DNA of 16,030 nucleotides, from positions 1 to 16,030 of the forward strand of contig JAGQOI010000508.1 in assembly GCA_020427625.1 (NCBI GenBank), read 5' to 3'. How positions within the stretch are numbered: position 1 is the first letter of the stretch; each line of letters opens with the position of its first letter. Under the pieces are notes generated by a model. The model saw only the letters and a list, made by a program, of their open reading frames with translations, had not been told where the DNA came from and did no database searches. A program made the position numbers and the translations under genes. Origin of the DNA: Phycisphaerales bacterium. GTDB taxonomy: Bacteria > Planctomycetota > Phycisphaerae > Phycisphaerales > SM1A02. Below are positions 5,721 to 12,188 of this stretch, one piece after another.

Positions 5721-7757
5721 TCAGCCGCCGAGGGCGGTGGCGACCTGGAACGTCACGAGCGCGCCGACGTAGGCGAGCACGGTCATGAACGCGAGTTGGA
5801 ACAGGGCCCATCCCCACGATCCCGTCTCTCGCCGCGTCACGACCTGGGTCGGCAGGCACTGCATCGCCAGGACGTAGAACACGAGCAGGCTCAGGCTCGT
5901 CGCCATGGTGAACACCGGCGTGCCGTCCGCCCGACGCTCGGCCCGCAGGGCGCCGGCGAGGGAGTACTCATCGTCCGCGGCCTCGTCGCCGATGCCGTAG
6001 ATGATGCCCAGCGTCGAGACGATCACCTCCCGGGCCGCGAAGGAACTGAGCACGCCGACGTTGATGCGCCAGTCGAAGCCGAGCGGCGCGAACACGGGTT
6101 CCACGAAGCGCCCGAGCCGACCCGCGATCGAATACGACAACTGCTCCCGCGAGACGAGATGATCGACCTCGGCGAGGATGGCCGCCGCGTGCACGTCGTC
6201 GAGCGCCGCCGCGCGGGACTCGAGATCCTGCACGCGCTGCGCCACCGTCGGCGTCATCGCGCCGGGGGGCATCTTCGGGTAGGTCGCCAGCGCCCAGAGC
6301 ACGATGGAGATGACGAGGATGGTCGTGCCCGCCTTGCGGATGAACACGCCGGCGCGATCGATCGTCGTCATGAACGCGCTGCGGAGGGAGGGCAGGCGGT
6401 AGGCCGGGAGTTCGAGTACGAGCGGCGCGGCATCGCCCTTGAGGACCGTGCGCTTCAGGCACAGCGCCGTCAGCAGGGCCGCGACGATGCCGAGCGTGTA
6501 CGCGCCGAGGAACACGATCGCGCCCATGGCCGGCTCGTCCGCGAACAGCAGCGCCGCGACCATGGCATACACGGGCAGTCGCGCCGAGCACGTGAGCAGC
6601 GGGAGGACGAGGATGGTGACGAGTCGATCGCGTCGATCCTCGATGACGCGGGTCGCCATGATGCCGGGAATCGCGCAGGCGTGGGCGGAGAGCATGGGCA
6701 CGAACGCCTTGCCGGGCAGACCGACGAGGCGCATGAGACGTTCCATGACGAACGCGGCGCGGGCCAGATAGCCGCTGTCTTCGAGCAGCGTCACGAGGAA
6801 GAACAGGATGCAGATCTGGGGCAGGAAGACGAGCACGCCGCCGACGCCGCCGATGAGGCCGTCGACGATGAGGCTCTGAAGGTCCCCGGCCGGGAGCACG
6901 GCGCTCATGGCCGATCCGGCGATGCCGAAGCCGGACTCGATGAGATCCATGGGGATCGTCGCGAGTCGGAAGATGAGATAGAACACGCCGGCCATGACGA
7001 CGAGGAACGACAGCACGCCGAGAATCGGATGCGTGAGGACGCGGTCGATGGCGGTGGTCGTGCGGCCGTGGGTCTCGACCTGGTGCACGCCGGCTTCCCG
7101 CGCGACCTGCTCGGCCCATTCGTAGCGACCGGAGAACGGACACGTGCCGCAGCCGGCGCTGCACGCGCACCCGCGATGCGCCGGCGGCGGTGCCGCGGCA
7201 TCGGCCGCGACGCTCAGGGTATCGGCGAGGGTGTCGCGGAGGGCGTCGAGTCCTTCGCCGGTGCGGGCGCTGACGGGCACGACCGGGCATTTCAGCGCGG
7301 CCGCGAGTCGCTCGGCGTCGAACCGAATCCCGGCCGCGCGGGCGGCATCGACGAGGTTGAGGGCGACGACGGTGGGCAGTCCCATCTCGAGGACCTGCCC
7401 GGCGAGGAAGAGGTTGCGTTCGAGGTTGGTCGCATCGATGACGAGGAGGACGAGGGCGGGCCGGGTGGCGTCGACCTCGCCGCGGAGGGCGGACTCGGCG
7501 AGTCGTTCCTCGGGGGTGATCGCATCGAGGGAGTAGAGGCCGGGCAGATCGACGAGGTCGACGGGTTCATCGCGGAGTCGGATGCGGGCGCCGCGATGTT
7601 CGACGGTGATGCCCGGGAAGTTGGCGGTCTTCGCGCGGAGTCCGGTGAGCGCGTTGAACAGGGAGGTCTTGCCGGCGTTGGGGTTGCCGACGAGGACGAT
7701 CGACGGCGAGGCCGCCGGGGGTCGGGGTCGGAACTGGCCGAGGCGGATGGTGCTCAC
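5721..7757 (-). CDS. feoB: Ferrous iron transporter FeoB
   Basis: A 678-residue protein from the GTG at 7755-7757, which overlaps the feoA stop (GTGA) behind GGGGAG; an ATG at 7778 is an alternative. The N-terminal G domain has G1 GNPNAGKT (24-31), G2 in FPGITVEH, G3 DLPG (70-73), G4 NLVD (134-137) and G5 VSA (162-164). The polytopic membrane part carries the two Gate regions: SAHACAIPGIMATRV (C361) and LPLLTCSARLPVY (C390). FeoB moves Fe(II) across the cytoplasmic membrane, with the G domain regulating the gate. Unusual is a cysteine cluster in the linker, CACSAGCGTCPFSGRY (C197, C199, C203, C206), which could bind metal. The cytoplasmic C-terminal cysteine tail seen in some FeoBs is absent. 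Together with feoA and the Fur-like site it forms an iron-responsive operon. Confidence 0.97.
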   Translation of the reverse strand: MSTIRLGQFRPRPPAASPSIVLVGNPNAGKTSLFNALTGLRAKTANFPGITVEHRGARIRLRDEPVDLVDLPGLYSLDAITPEERLAESALRGEVDATRPALVLLVIDATNLERNLFLAGQVLEMGLPTVVALNLVDAARAAGIRFDAERLAAALKCPVVPVSARTGEGLDALRDTLADTLSVAADAAAPPPAHRGCACSAGCGTCPFSGRYEWAEQVAREAGVHQVETHGRTTTAIDRVLTHPILGVLSFLVVMAGVFYLIFRLATIPMDLIESGFGIAGSAMSAVLPAGDLQSLIVDGLIGGVGGVLVFLPQICILFFLVTLLEDSGYLARAAFVMERLMRLVGLPGKAFVPMLSAHACAIPGIMATRVIEDRRDRLVTILVLPLLTCSARLPVYAMVAALLFADEPAMGAIVFLGAYTLGIVAALLTALCLKRTVLKGDAAPLVLELPAYRLPSLRSAFMTTIDRAGVFIRKAGTTILVISIVLWALATYPKMPPGAMTPTVAQRVQDLESRAAALDDVHAAAILAEVDHLVSREQLSYSIAGRLGRFVEPVFAPLGFDWRINVGVLSSFAAREVIVSTLGIIYGIGDEAADDEYSLAGALRAERRADGTPVFTMATSLSLLVFYVLAMQCLPTQVVTRRETGSWGWALFQLAFMTVLAYVGALVTFQVATALGG

Positions 7758-8038
7758 GGGTTCGGCTCCCCGTGACATTCGGGGCAGACGGTGACGAGGA
7801 TGGTGGCCGCGAGTCGGCGGGAGACCCCGATCCGGCTCCCGACGACGCGGAGGATCATGGGGTCGCCGTCGTGGATGAGTTGGATGCGCCGGCCCTCGCA
7901 GATGCCCATGCGTTTCAGTCGAACGCCGTCGCGTCCGTCGTGTCCGACCTCGCGGACGACGACGATATCCGGCGCGCGGCACGCGGTGAGCGGCACCGCC
8001 GGCGTACAGGCAACCGTCTCGGACCCGTCCACGACCAC
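7754..8038 (-). CDS. feoA: FeoA-domain protein with C-terminal CPECHG
   Basis: About 94 residues from GTG at 8036-8038, five bases after GAGGAG (8044-8049). GTG 8030-8032 is an equal candidate; a TTG at 8053 is rejected because it lies in the Fur-box dyad. The core RLKRMGICEGRRIQLIHDGD and IGVSRRLAATILV is a FeoA SH3-like fold. FeoA is a small cytoplasmic partner thought to modulate FeoB. The tail ends VCPECHGEPNP, an extra CxxC-type motif not needed for the fold. It may match the cysteine cluster in the adjacent FeoB linker, but that is inference. The GTGA overlap with feoB indicates coupled translation. The cysteine-containing N-terminal extension (ACTPAVPLTAC) is also unusual. Confidence 0.88.
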   Translation of the reverse strand: MVVDGSETVACTPAVPLTACRAPDIVVVREVGHDGRDGVRLKRMGICEGRRIQLIHDGDPMILRVVGSRIGVSRRLAATILVTVCPECHGEPNP

Positions 8039-8049
8039 GACCGCTCCTC

Positions 8050-8068
8050 GCAATTGAGACTCATTCGC
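8050..8068 (-). promoter_or_regulatory. Fur-box-like operator of feoAB
   Basis: On the minus strand the sequence reads GCGAATGAGTCTCAATTGC, a 9-1-9 dyad with seven of nine pairs matching and the AATGAG / CTCAATT cores typical of Fur sites. It starts at the predicted +1 and ends one base before the feoA ribosome binding site, an ideal position for iron-dependent repression. The regulator itself is not in this window. Confidence 0.68.
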
Positions 8069-8074
8069 AACGAA

Positions 8075-8102
8075 ATGGTATCGCGGGCCCGTGTCGTGTC
8101 AA
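8075..8102 (-). promoter_or_regulatory. Sigma-70-type promoter of feoAB
   Basis: On the minus strand TTGACA (8097-8102) and TACCAT (8075-8080) are 16 bases apart, a full -35 consensus and a four-of-six -10. Transcription is predicted to start near 8068, at the edge of the Fur-like dyad. Confidence 0.58.
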
Positions 8103-8114
8103 CGGGGGGGGTGT

Positions 8115-8259
8115 TCACCACGGAGGCACGGAGGGCACGGAGGGGGCAATTGGGTTCGGAAGGGAATGAAGACGGGGCCATCCGATTCGTCCCGAGCGGC
8201 CGCGGCGCGATCCGAAACCAATCTGAATCCCCTCCGTGCCCTCCGTGCCTCCGTGGTGA
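8115..8259. mobile_element. MITE-like element with perfect 31-bp inverted ends
   Basis: Bases 8115-8145 and 8229-8259 are exact reverse complements over 31 bases. The arms contain tandem units of the type CACGGAGG (TCACCACGGAGGCACGGAGG at the left end). Pairing continues imperfectly inwards (8149-8160 against 8212-8223, 11 of 12). The interior has no credible gene. From memory, near-identical CACGGAGG arrays recur many times in planctomycete and other large bacterial genomes and give spurious ORFs reading TEARRARRG, as here. It starts 12 bases beyond the feoAB -35 and sits between the two divergent genes. No target-site duplication is obvious. Confidence 0.72.
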
Positions 8260-8282
8260 CCCGGTTTCCCGCAGGCCGGAAG

Positions 8283-8301
8283 CGCACGACGTGCGTATAG
8301 A
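8283..8301 (+). promoter_or_regulatory. Short dyad next to a TATAGA -10-like hexamer
   Basis: CGCAC-GAC-GTGCG (8283-8295) is immediately followed by TATAGA (8296-8301), 20 bases before the ATG of the next gene. No matching -35 is seen at normal spacing. The dyad may be an activator or repressor site. Confidence 0.3.
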
Positions 8302-8321
8302 TTCATGGTCGGAGGTGGACC

Positions 8322-9251
8322 ATGGGTGTGGTGCGCGCAGCGATGGCGAATCGGGCGGCCTGGGTCGTGGTGATCGCGGCGACGGGCGCGCCGGCGGGCG
8401 CGGACGCGGGTCCGTCGCCGCCGCAGATGCTGTACGCGATCGGCAACGGCATCGGGGACGGGTCGAGCAATCTCTACCGCATCGACCTGTATGCGACGGT
8501 TCCGGTCGCGGTGAACGTCGGCGAGACGGACCACGTGTTCCTCGACCTCGCGATCGATCGCGCGACGGGATTCGGCTGGTCGGTCGCGGGCGGACAGTTG
8601 TATCGCATCGATCTTGCCACCGCGTCGGCGATCACGATCGGTCCGACCGGCATCGGCACGATGAGCGCGCTGGAATGCCTCGCCAACGGCACGTTGCTCG
8701 CGTGGGGACAGGTCGACGGGACGCTCTACGAGATCAACACGTCGACCGGCGCGGCGACGCCACGCTTCTCGATCGGACTCACGCCGGGCGGCGACCTCGC
8801 CGTCGCGGCAGACGGCATCCTGTACGGCTCGACCGGTTCGATGCTCATCCGCATCAATCTCCAGGAGGAGACGGTGACGCCCATCGGACCGTTCGGCGTG
8901 TCCTCGATGTTCGGACTCGACATGGACACGAACGGCGACCTCTACGGCGCGCGAGGGTCGACCGGCAACGGGTCGTGCACGCTCTACCGCATCGACCTCG
9001 AGACCGGCGCGGCATCCGAGATCGCGCCCGTCGCGGACGTCACGCCGTACGGGTGTTTCGGCCTCGCCTTCCGACGCATGCCCCTCATGGGTGACATCGA
9101 GCAGGACGGCGACGTCGACGCGATCGACCTCGCGCTCATTCTCTCGTCGTGGGGACCGTGTCCGATCGAAGGCCCGTGCCCCGCCGACCTCAACGGCGAC
9201 GGCGTCGTGAACATCGAGGACGTGATCGAGTTCCTCGCGAACTGGGGCTGA
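8322..9251 (+). CDS. Secreted propeller-like protein with dockerin-like C-terminal tail
   Basis: A 309-residue protein starting at ATG 8322, seven bases after GGAGG. A signal peptide spans about residues 1-28 (AAWVVVIAATGAPAGADA). Residues about 36-250 repeat short beta-strand units with the pattern LYRIDL..TG: LYRIDLYAT, LYRIDLATASAITIGPTG, LYEINTSTGAATPRF, LIRINLQEETVTPIGPFG, LYRIDLETGAASEIAP. This suggests a beta-propeller. The C-terminus (257-309) has two EF-hand-like loops, GDIEQDGDVDAIDL (D258, D262, D264, D269) and ADLNGDGVVNIEDV (D289, N291, D293, D300), ending at ANWG. The organisation parallels the metalloprotease tail. The function is unknown; surface attachment or sorting through the tail is inferred from its shared strict C-terminal placement. 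Confidence 0.8.
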   Translation: MGVVRAAMANRAAWVVVIAATGAPAGADAGPSPPQMLYAIGNGIGDGSSNLYRIDLYATVPVAVNVGETDHVFLDLAIDRATGFGWSVAGGQLYRIDLATASAITIGPTGIGTMSALECLANGTLLAWGQVDGTLYEINTSTGAATPRFSIGLTPGGDLAVAADGILYGSTGSMLIRINLQEETVTPIGPFGVSSMFGLDMDTNGDLYGARGSTGNGSCTLYRIDLETGAASEIAPVADVTPYGCFGLAFRRMPLMGDIEQDGDVDAIDLALILSSWGPCPIEGPCPADLNGDGVVNIEDVIEFLANWG

Positions 9252-9291
9252 GGCGGACGCCGGGATCGACGACCGCAATGCGGACCGCAAA

Positions 9292-9312
9292 GCATCGGTT
9301 CGCCCCCGATGC
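9292..9312. other. Stem-loop between the propeller and lipoprotein genes
   Basis: GCATCGG and CCGATGC form a seven-pair stem with a seven-base loop, 41 bases after one stop and 18 bases before the next ATG. No T-run follows. It could attenuate read-through or lie in the lipoprotein leader. Confidence 0.4.
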
Positions 9313-9330
9313 GGCACGACGGAGGTCACG

Positions 9331-10014
9331 ATGAAGAGTTCGTCCGCACGCACGCTCGTCCGTTCGATCGTGGCCGTGAATGCCCTCATCATCGCAATCG
9401 TGTTGGGCGGCTGTTTCGCCGAGCGTTCCTCAGCAGTCGATCCTCGCCTCGATCAGCCGTGGCTCGGTCCGGGGAGGCGCGCGACGGGCATCATCGTGCG
9501 CAGCAAGGACTATCTCTCCTCGGTGTACTGGATCGAGTGGGAGACGTCGCCGGGCAGGCGTATCCATTCGGGCACGATCACGCCTCGTCTTGAAGGGTGG
9601 CTTCGCCAGTGCGGCGCCTGGGATCAACTTGGCAACCTCGGGGGGAACGGGAAGGTCGCGTCATTGAATCGCGAGCTCTCGATCGTCTCGCTCCACCCGA
9701 CCGTCGTCCTGATGGGGGCGCCGGCCCGGACCTCGTACCATACGTGGGAGATGGCGGTTCCCCAACCGACGGAGCTCACCCGCGGGTTCCTGTACGGCAC
9801 GCAGCCGACATGGAGTCCCGACGTGGCGTGGTTCTCGCCGGAACTTCGCATCCGCCCGACGCCGGTCGAGTTCGACGCTTCGGGCGTCGGGCGCATCCCG
9901 ATGCCGTGGGGTGAACTCGTCCTTCGCCGCGACGGCGATCGGTGGGACGTGCAGGCCGAGGCGGGCGGCGACGGCAAACCCGCGAAGGAGTCGCCGAGAA
10001 TCGCCTCGGAATGA
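9331..10014 (+). CDS. Predicted lipoprotein of unknown function
   Basis: A 227-residue protein from ATG 9331, behind GGAGG at 9321-9325. The N-terminus has positive charges, a hydrophobic core (SIVAVNALIIAIV) and a lipobox LGGC with C28 as the lipidated cysteine, so it should be anchored to a membrane facing the periplasm. The mature part shows aromatic-rich beta-type segments (SSVYWIEWETSPGRRIHSG, WSPDVAWFSPELRI) and ends with a polar tail (GGDGKPAKESPRIASE). I recognise no domain. It lies 79 bases after the propeller gene in the same direction, and could share its transcript. Its 3' end faces the minus-strand VanZ-like gene. Confidence 0.72.
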   Translation: MKSSSARTLVRSIVAVNALIIAIVLGGCFAERSSAVDPRLDQPWLGPGRRATGIIVRSKDYLSSVYWIEWETSPGRRIHSGTITPRLEGWLRQCGAWDQLGNLGGNGKVASLNRELSIVSLHPTVVLMGAPARTSYHTWEMAVPQPTELTRGFLYGTQPTWSPDVAWFSPELRIRPTPVEFDASGVGRIPMPWGELVLRRDGDRWDVQAEAGGDGKPAKESPRIASE

Positions 10015-10092
10015 CACGAACGCCCGACCGACCCAGCGTGCGGTGGTTCGTGTGCATGGACGCATTGCATGGACGGATGCACGCGACGACGG
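10015..10092. terminator. Convergent intergenic spacer with dyads
   Basis: Between two converging genes, CACGAAC (10015-10021) pairs with GTTCGTG (10046-10052), and GTGCAT (10052-10057) with ATGCAC (10077-10082). GCATGGACG also occurs twice (10054-10062, 10067-10075). A bidirectional terminator is plausible from position, but no T-tract is present. Confidence 0.33.
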
Positions 10093-11226
10093 TCAGGCGC
10101 CCGCCGGCGCCTCGTCGCCGAGGCGCGTGAACGTGCGGCCGCACTCGCCGCAACGCCCGGTGCCGTCCGGCGCGGGCGTCGCGTGCAGGTCGTGCTGACA
10201 GGCGAGACAGCGCACGTCCTGCCGGTCGACGAGGCGGGCCAGGCGCGAACGGTACATCCGCAGCACCACCGCGCCGATGCCGACGACGAGGAAGACGTCG
10301 AACGTGAAGCGAAGATCCAGCGGCAACTGGTAGTAGTGCCGCGAGAGCGTCGCCGCGTCGAACAGGCGCGGCAGGACGAGGTAGGACGCGCCGAGGGCGA
10401 GACCGAGAAGGAGGCCGACGACCGCGGGCACGATGGCGAGGCGCGTGTGTACGCCACGCGGGAGCGCCGGCGCGAGCGTCCATTGGAACCGGTGCGCCGT
10501 TTCGCCGCAGGCGGGGCAGGCGAGGCGTCCGTCGGGCGTTCGCGGGAGGTCGGCGAGCGATGTGCCGCAGGCGAAGCAGGGTCGGCGCGCCGGGTGCCGG
10601 TCGACCTCGCGGAACATGCCGGCGAGCATGACGAAGTGCATTGCGACCATCGCACCGATGGCGACGGCGACGAACTTGAGGAGGCCGGTCTGAATCGGGT
10701 CGTCGGCCGGCCACGGGCGAATGCAGACATAGATCACGACGCCGAGGCCGAGCCCGAGGGTTGCCGCGGCGACGGGCAGCAGGGCCCATGCGGTCCACCG
10801 TGACATGAACACGTCGAACGCGAACGTGTGCCGCTCGAGCCGGAGCCGGTTCGCCCGTCCGCCGACCGGGCGCATCGCCCAGCCGAGCAGTCCCGCGCTG
10901 ATGATGCCGAGTTCGCTGGCGGTGACGTCGGCCCACGAGATGTCGCGATGCAGGGCGGGAATGCCCTGGGAGACCTCGTCGATCGCCGCCCAGACCATGA
11001 CGATGAGCACCGCGCTGCGCAGGCCGACCCATCGCGTGCCCCAGAGCAGCACGGTGAGACCCGCGAAGGCGAGGTAGTGGATCATCTTGTCCGGCGCGGG
11101 CGAGTCCTCGGTGCCGAGTTGCAGGCGCGGCCAGTGGGTGCCGGTCGTCATCGCGAGCGCGTAGACCACGAACGCGACGCGCCAGGGTCGCGCGAGCCGG
11201 TCCCGGAAGTCGGCGACGGCGGTCAT
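10093..11226 (-). CDS. VanZ-like membrane protein with two zinc ribbons
   Basis: A 377-residue polytopic protein whose ATG lies two bases after the ParA stop, so the two are probably co-translated. Residues about 15-118 match the VanZ-like pattern: THWPRL, then DKMIHYLAFAGLTVLLWG, then AAIDEVSQ, RDISWADVTASELGIISAGL. More membrane helices lie at about 145-170, 182-205, 262-285 and 308-325. Two CxxC...CxxC ribbons follow cytoplasm-type stretches: C217/C220/C237/C240 and C340/C343/C359/C362. Each looks like the short zinc ribbons common in planctomycete membrane proteins. VanZ-like domains are linked by name to glycopeptide resistance, but most have no proven function, so no resistance role is claimed. 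What the ribbons bind besides zinc is unknown. Confidence 0.75.
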   Translation of the reverse strand: MTAVADFRDRLARPWRVAFVVYALAMTTGTHWPRLQLGTEDSPAPDKMIHYLAFAGLTVLLWGTRWVGLRSAVLIVMVWAAIDEVSQGIPALHRDISWADVTASELGIISAGLLGWAMRPVGGRANRLRLERHTFAFDVFMSRWTAWALLPVAAATLGLGLGVVIYVCIRPWPADDPIQTGLLKFVAVAIGAMVAMHFVMLAGMFREVDRHPARRPCFACGTSLADLPRTPDGRLACPACGETAHRFQWTLAPALPRGVHTRLAIVPAVVGLLLGLALGASYLVLPRLFDAATLSRHYYQLPLDLRFTFDVFLVVGIGAVVLRMYRSRLARLVDRQDVRCLACQHDLHATPAPDGTGRCGECGRTFTRLGDEAPAGA

Positions 11227-11228
11227 GA

Positions 11229-12137
11229 TCAGGTCGCGGGCACGTCGTCGGTGACGATCGGCCGGGCGGTGCGGACGGTCTCGATCGCCGGCGCCTCGCG
11301 CCGTTCGCGCATGGCGTCGAAATCACGGATGACCCGTTCGGCGAGCTTGCGATAGTCGAGCGCGCCGGGACACCATGGCTCGTACTCGAGCACCGTCTTG
11401 CCGAAACTCGGCGCCTCGGCGAGCTTGATGTTCCGGCGGATCGCCGGTCGCAGCACGCGGCAGGTGCGCCAGGGCACGTCGGTGTCCCGCGCCGCCTCGA
11501 AGAATGCGTCGAGGTCCGCGACGATCTCCTTCGCGAGCGTCGTGTTCGCCTCGTGCATGCACAGGACGATGCCGGTGACGCACAGGCTCGGGTTCACGGA
11601 GCGGCACACCATGCCGACCGTCTCCAACAGCTTGCTCACGCCCTGAAGCGCCAGGAAGTGCGCCTGCATCGGCACGAACACCTCGCGGGCGAACGACAAC
11701 GCGTTCACCGTCAGCAGCCCGAGACTCGGCGGACAGTCGATGAAGATGAACTCGTAGTCGGCGGCGATCGGTGCGAGCTTGCGCAACAGGATGCGCTGAC
11801 GGTCGGGAACCGAGGCGAGCTCCGTCTCCGCCGCGGCCAGGTCGACTTCGGCCGGAATGACGTCGAGATGCTCCGCGACCGTCCGACGCACGTCCGACGC
11901 GCGAACGTCGTCGTCCACGAGCAGGTCGTAGACCGTGTGCGCGCACGTCGCCGGATCGACGCCGACGTGCAGCGAGGCGTGGGCCTGGGGATCGAGATCG
12001 ATGAGACACACCCGCCGGCCCTGCGCGGCGATCGCGGCGGCGAGATTCACGGCCGTCGTCGTCTTCCCGACGCCACCCTTCTGGTTCATCAGCGCGATCG
12101 TGCGCCGTTTCGGCGCGGCATCCCGTGCGGTCGTCAT
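11229..12137 (-). CDS. ParA/Soj-type ATPase without a ParB partner in view
   Basis: A 302-residue protein from ATG 12135-12137; an ATG at 12155 would add six residues. The deviant Walker A KGGVGKTT (20-27), the following VCLIDLDPQAHAS (Walker A') and FIFIDCPPSLGLLTVNAL (Walker B) define the ParA/MinD superfamily, and LRPAIRRNIKLAEAPSFGKT is the typical Soj-like C-terminal segment. The length is a little above common chromosomal ParA. Such ATPases position DNA or large complexes by nucleoid-bound dimer cycling. No parB or parS-like gene follows; instead the stop is two bases from a VanZ-like membrane protein. It may therefore be an orphan ParA that positions something other than DNA, or ParB may be elsewhere. 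The final 25 residues are an unrelated tail. Confidence 0.9.
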   Translation of the reverse strand: MTTARDAAPKRRTIALMNQKGGVGKTTTAVNLAAAIAAQGRRVCLIDLDPQAHASLHVGVDPATCAHTVYDLLVDDDVRASDVRRTVAEHLDVIPAEVDLAAAETELASVPDRQRILLRKLAPIAADYEFIFIDCPPSLGLLTVNALSFAREVFVPMQAHFLALQGVSKLLETVGMVCRSVNPSLCVTGIVLCMHEANTTLAKEIVADLDAFFEAARDTDVPWRTCRVLRPAIRRNIKLAEAPSFGKTVLEYEPWCPGALDYRKLAERVIRDFDAMRERREAPAIETVRTARPIVTDDVPAT

Positions 12138-12143
12138 GCGGGA

Positions 12144-12149
12144 AGTATA
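12144..12149 (-). promoter_or_regulatory. TATACT -10-like hexamer directly before the ParA ATG
   Basis: On the minus strand TATACT matches five of six -10 bases and ends six bases before the ATG at 12137, so transcription would start at or next to the start codon and give a leaderless mRNA. No Shine-Dalgarno sequence is visible. There is no convincing -35 at 16-18 bases. Confidence 0.35.
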
Positions 12150-12188
12150 CGACATCCCGCGCGGACGCCGCCGGACGGACGGGCGCGA

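Noticed and set aside
5691..7775. A 694-codon plus-strand open frame opposite feoB
   Set aside because: Low-complexity Arg/Glu/Asp/His composition typical of antisense shadows, and feoB is unambiguous on the other strand.
9331..10014. A toxin or bacteriocin assignment for the lipoprotein
   Set aside because: Only the lipobox is recognisable; nothing else supports such a role.
10093..11226. Glycopeptide resistance determinant (VanZ)
   Set aside because: Only the VanZ-like fold pattern is shared; there are no vanHAX-type neighbours, and zinc ribbons are not part of VanZ.
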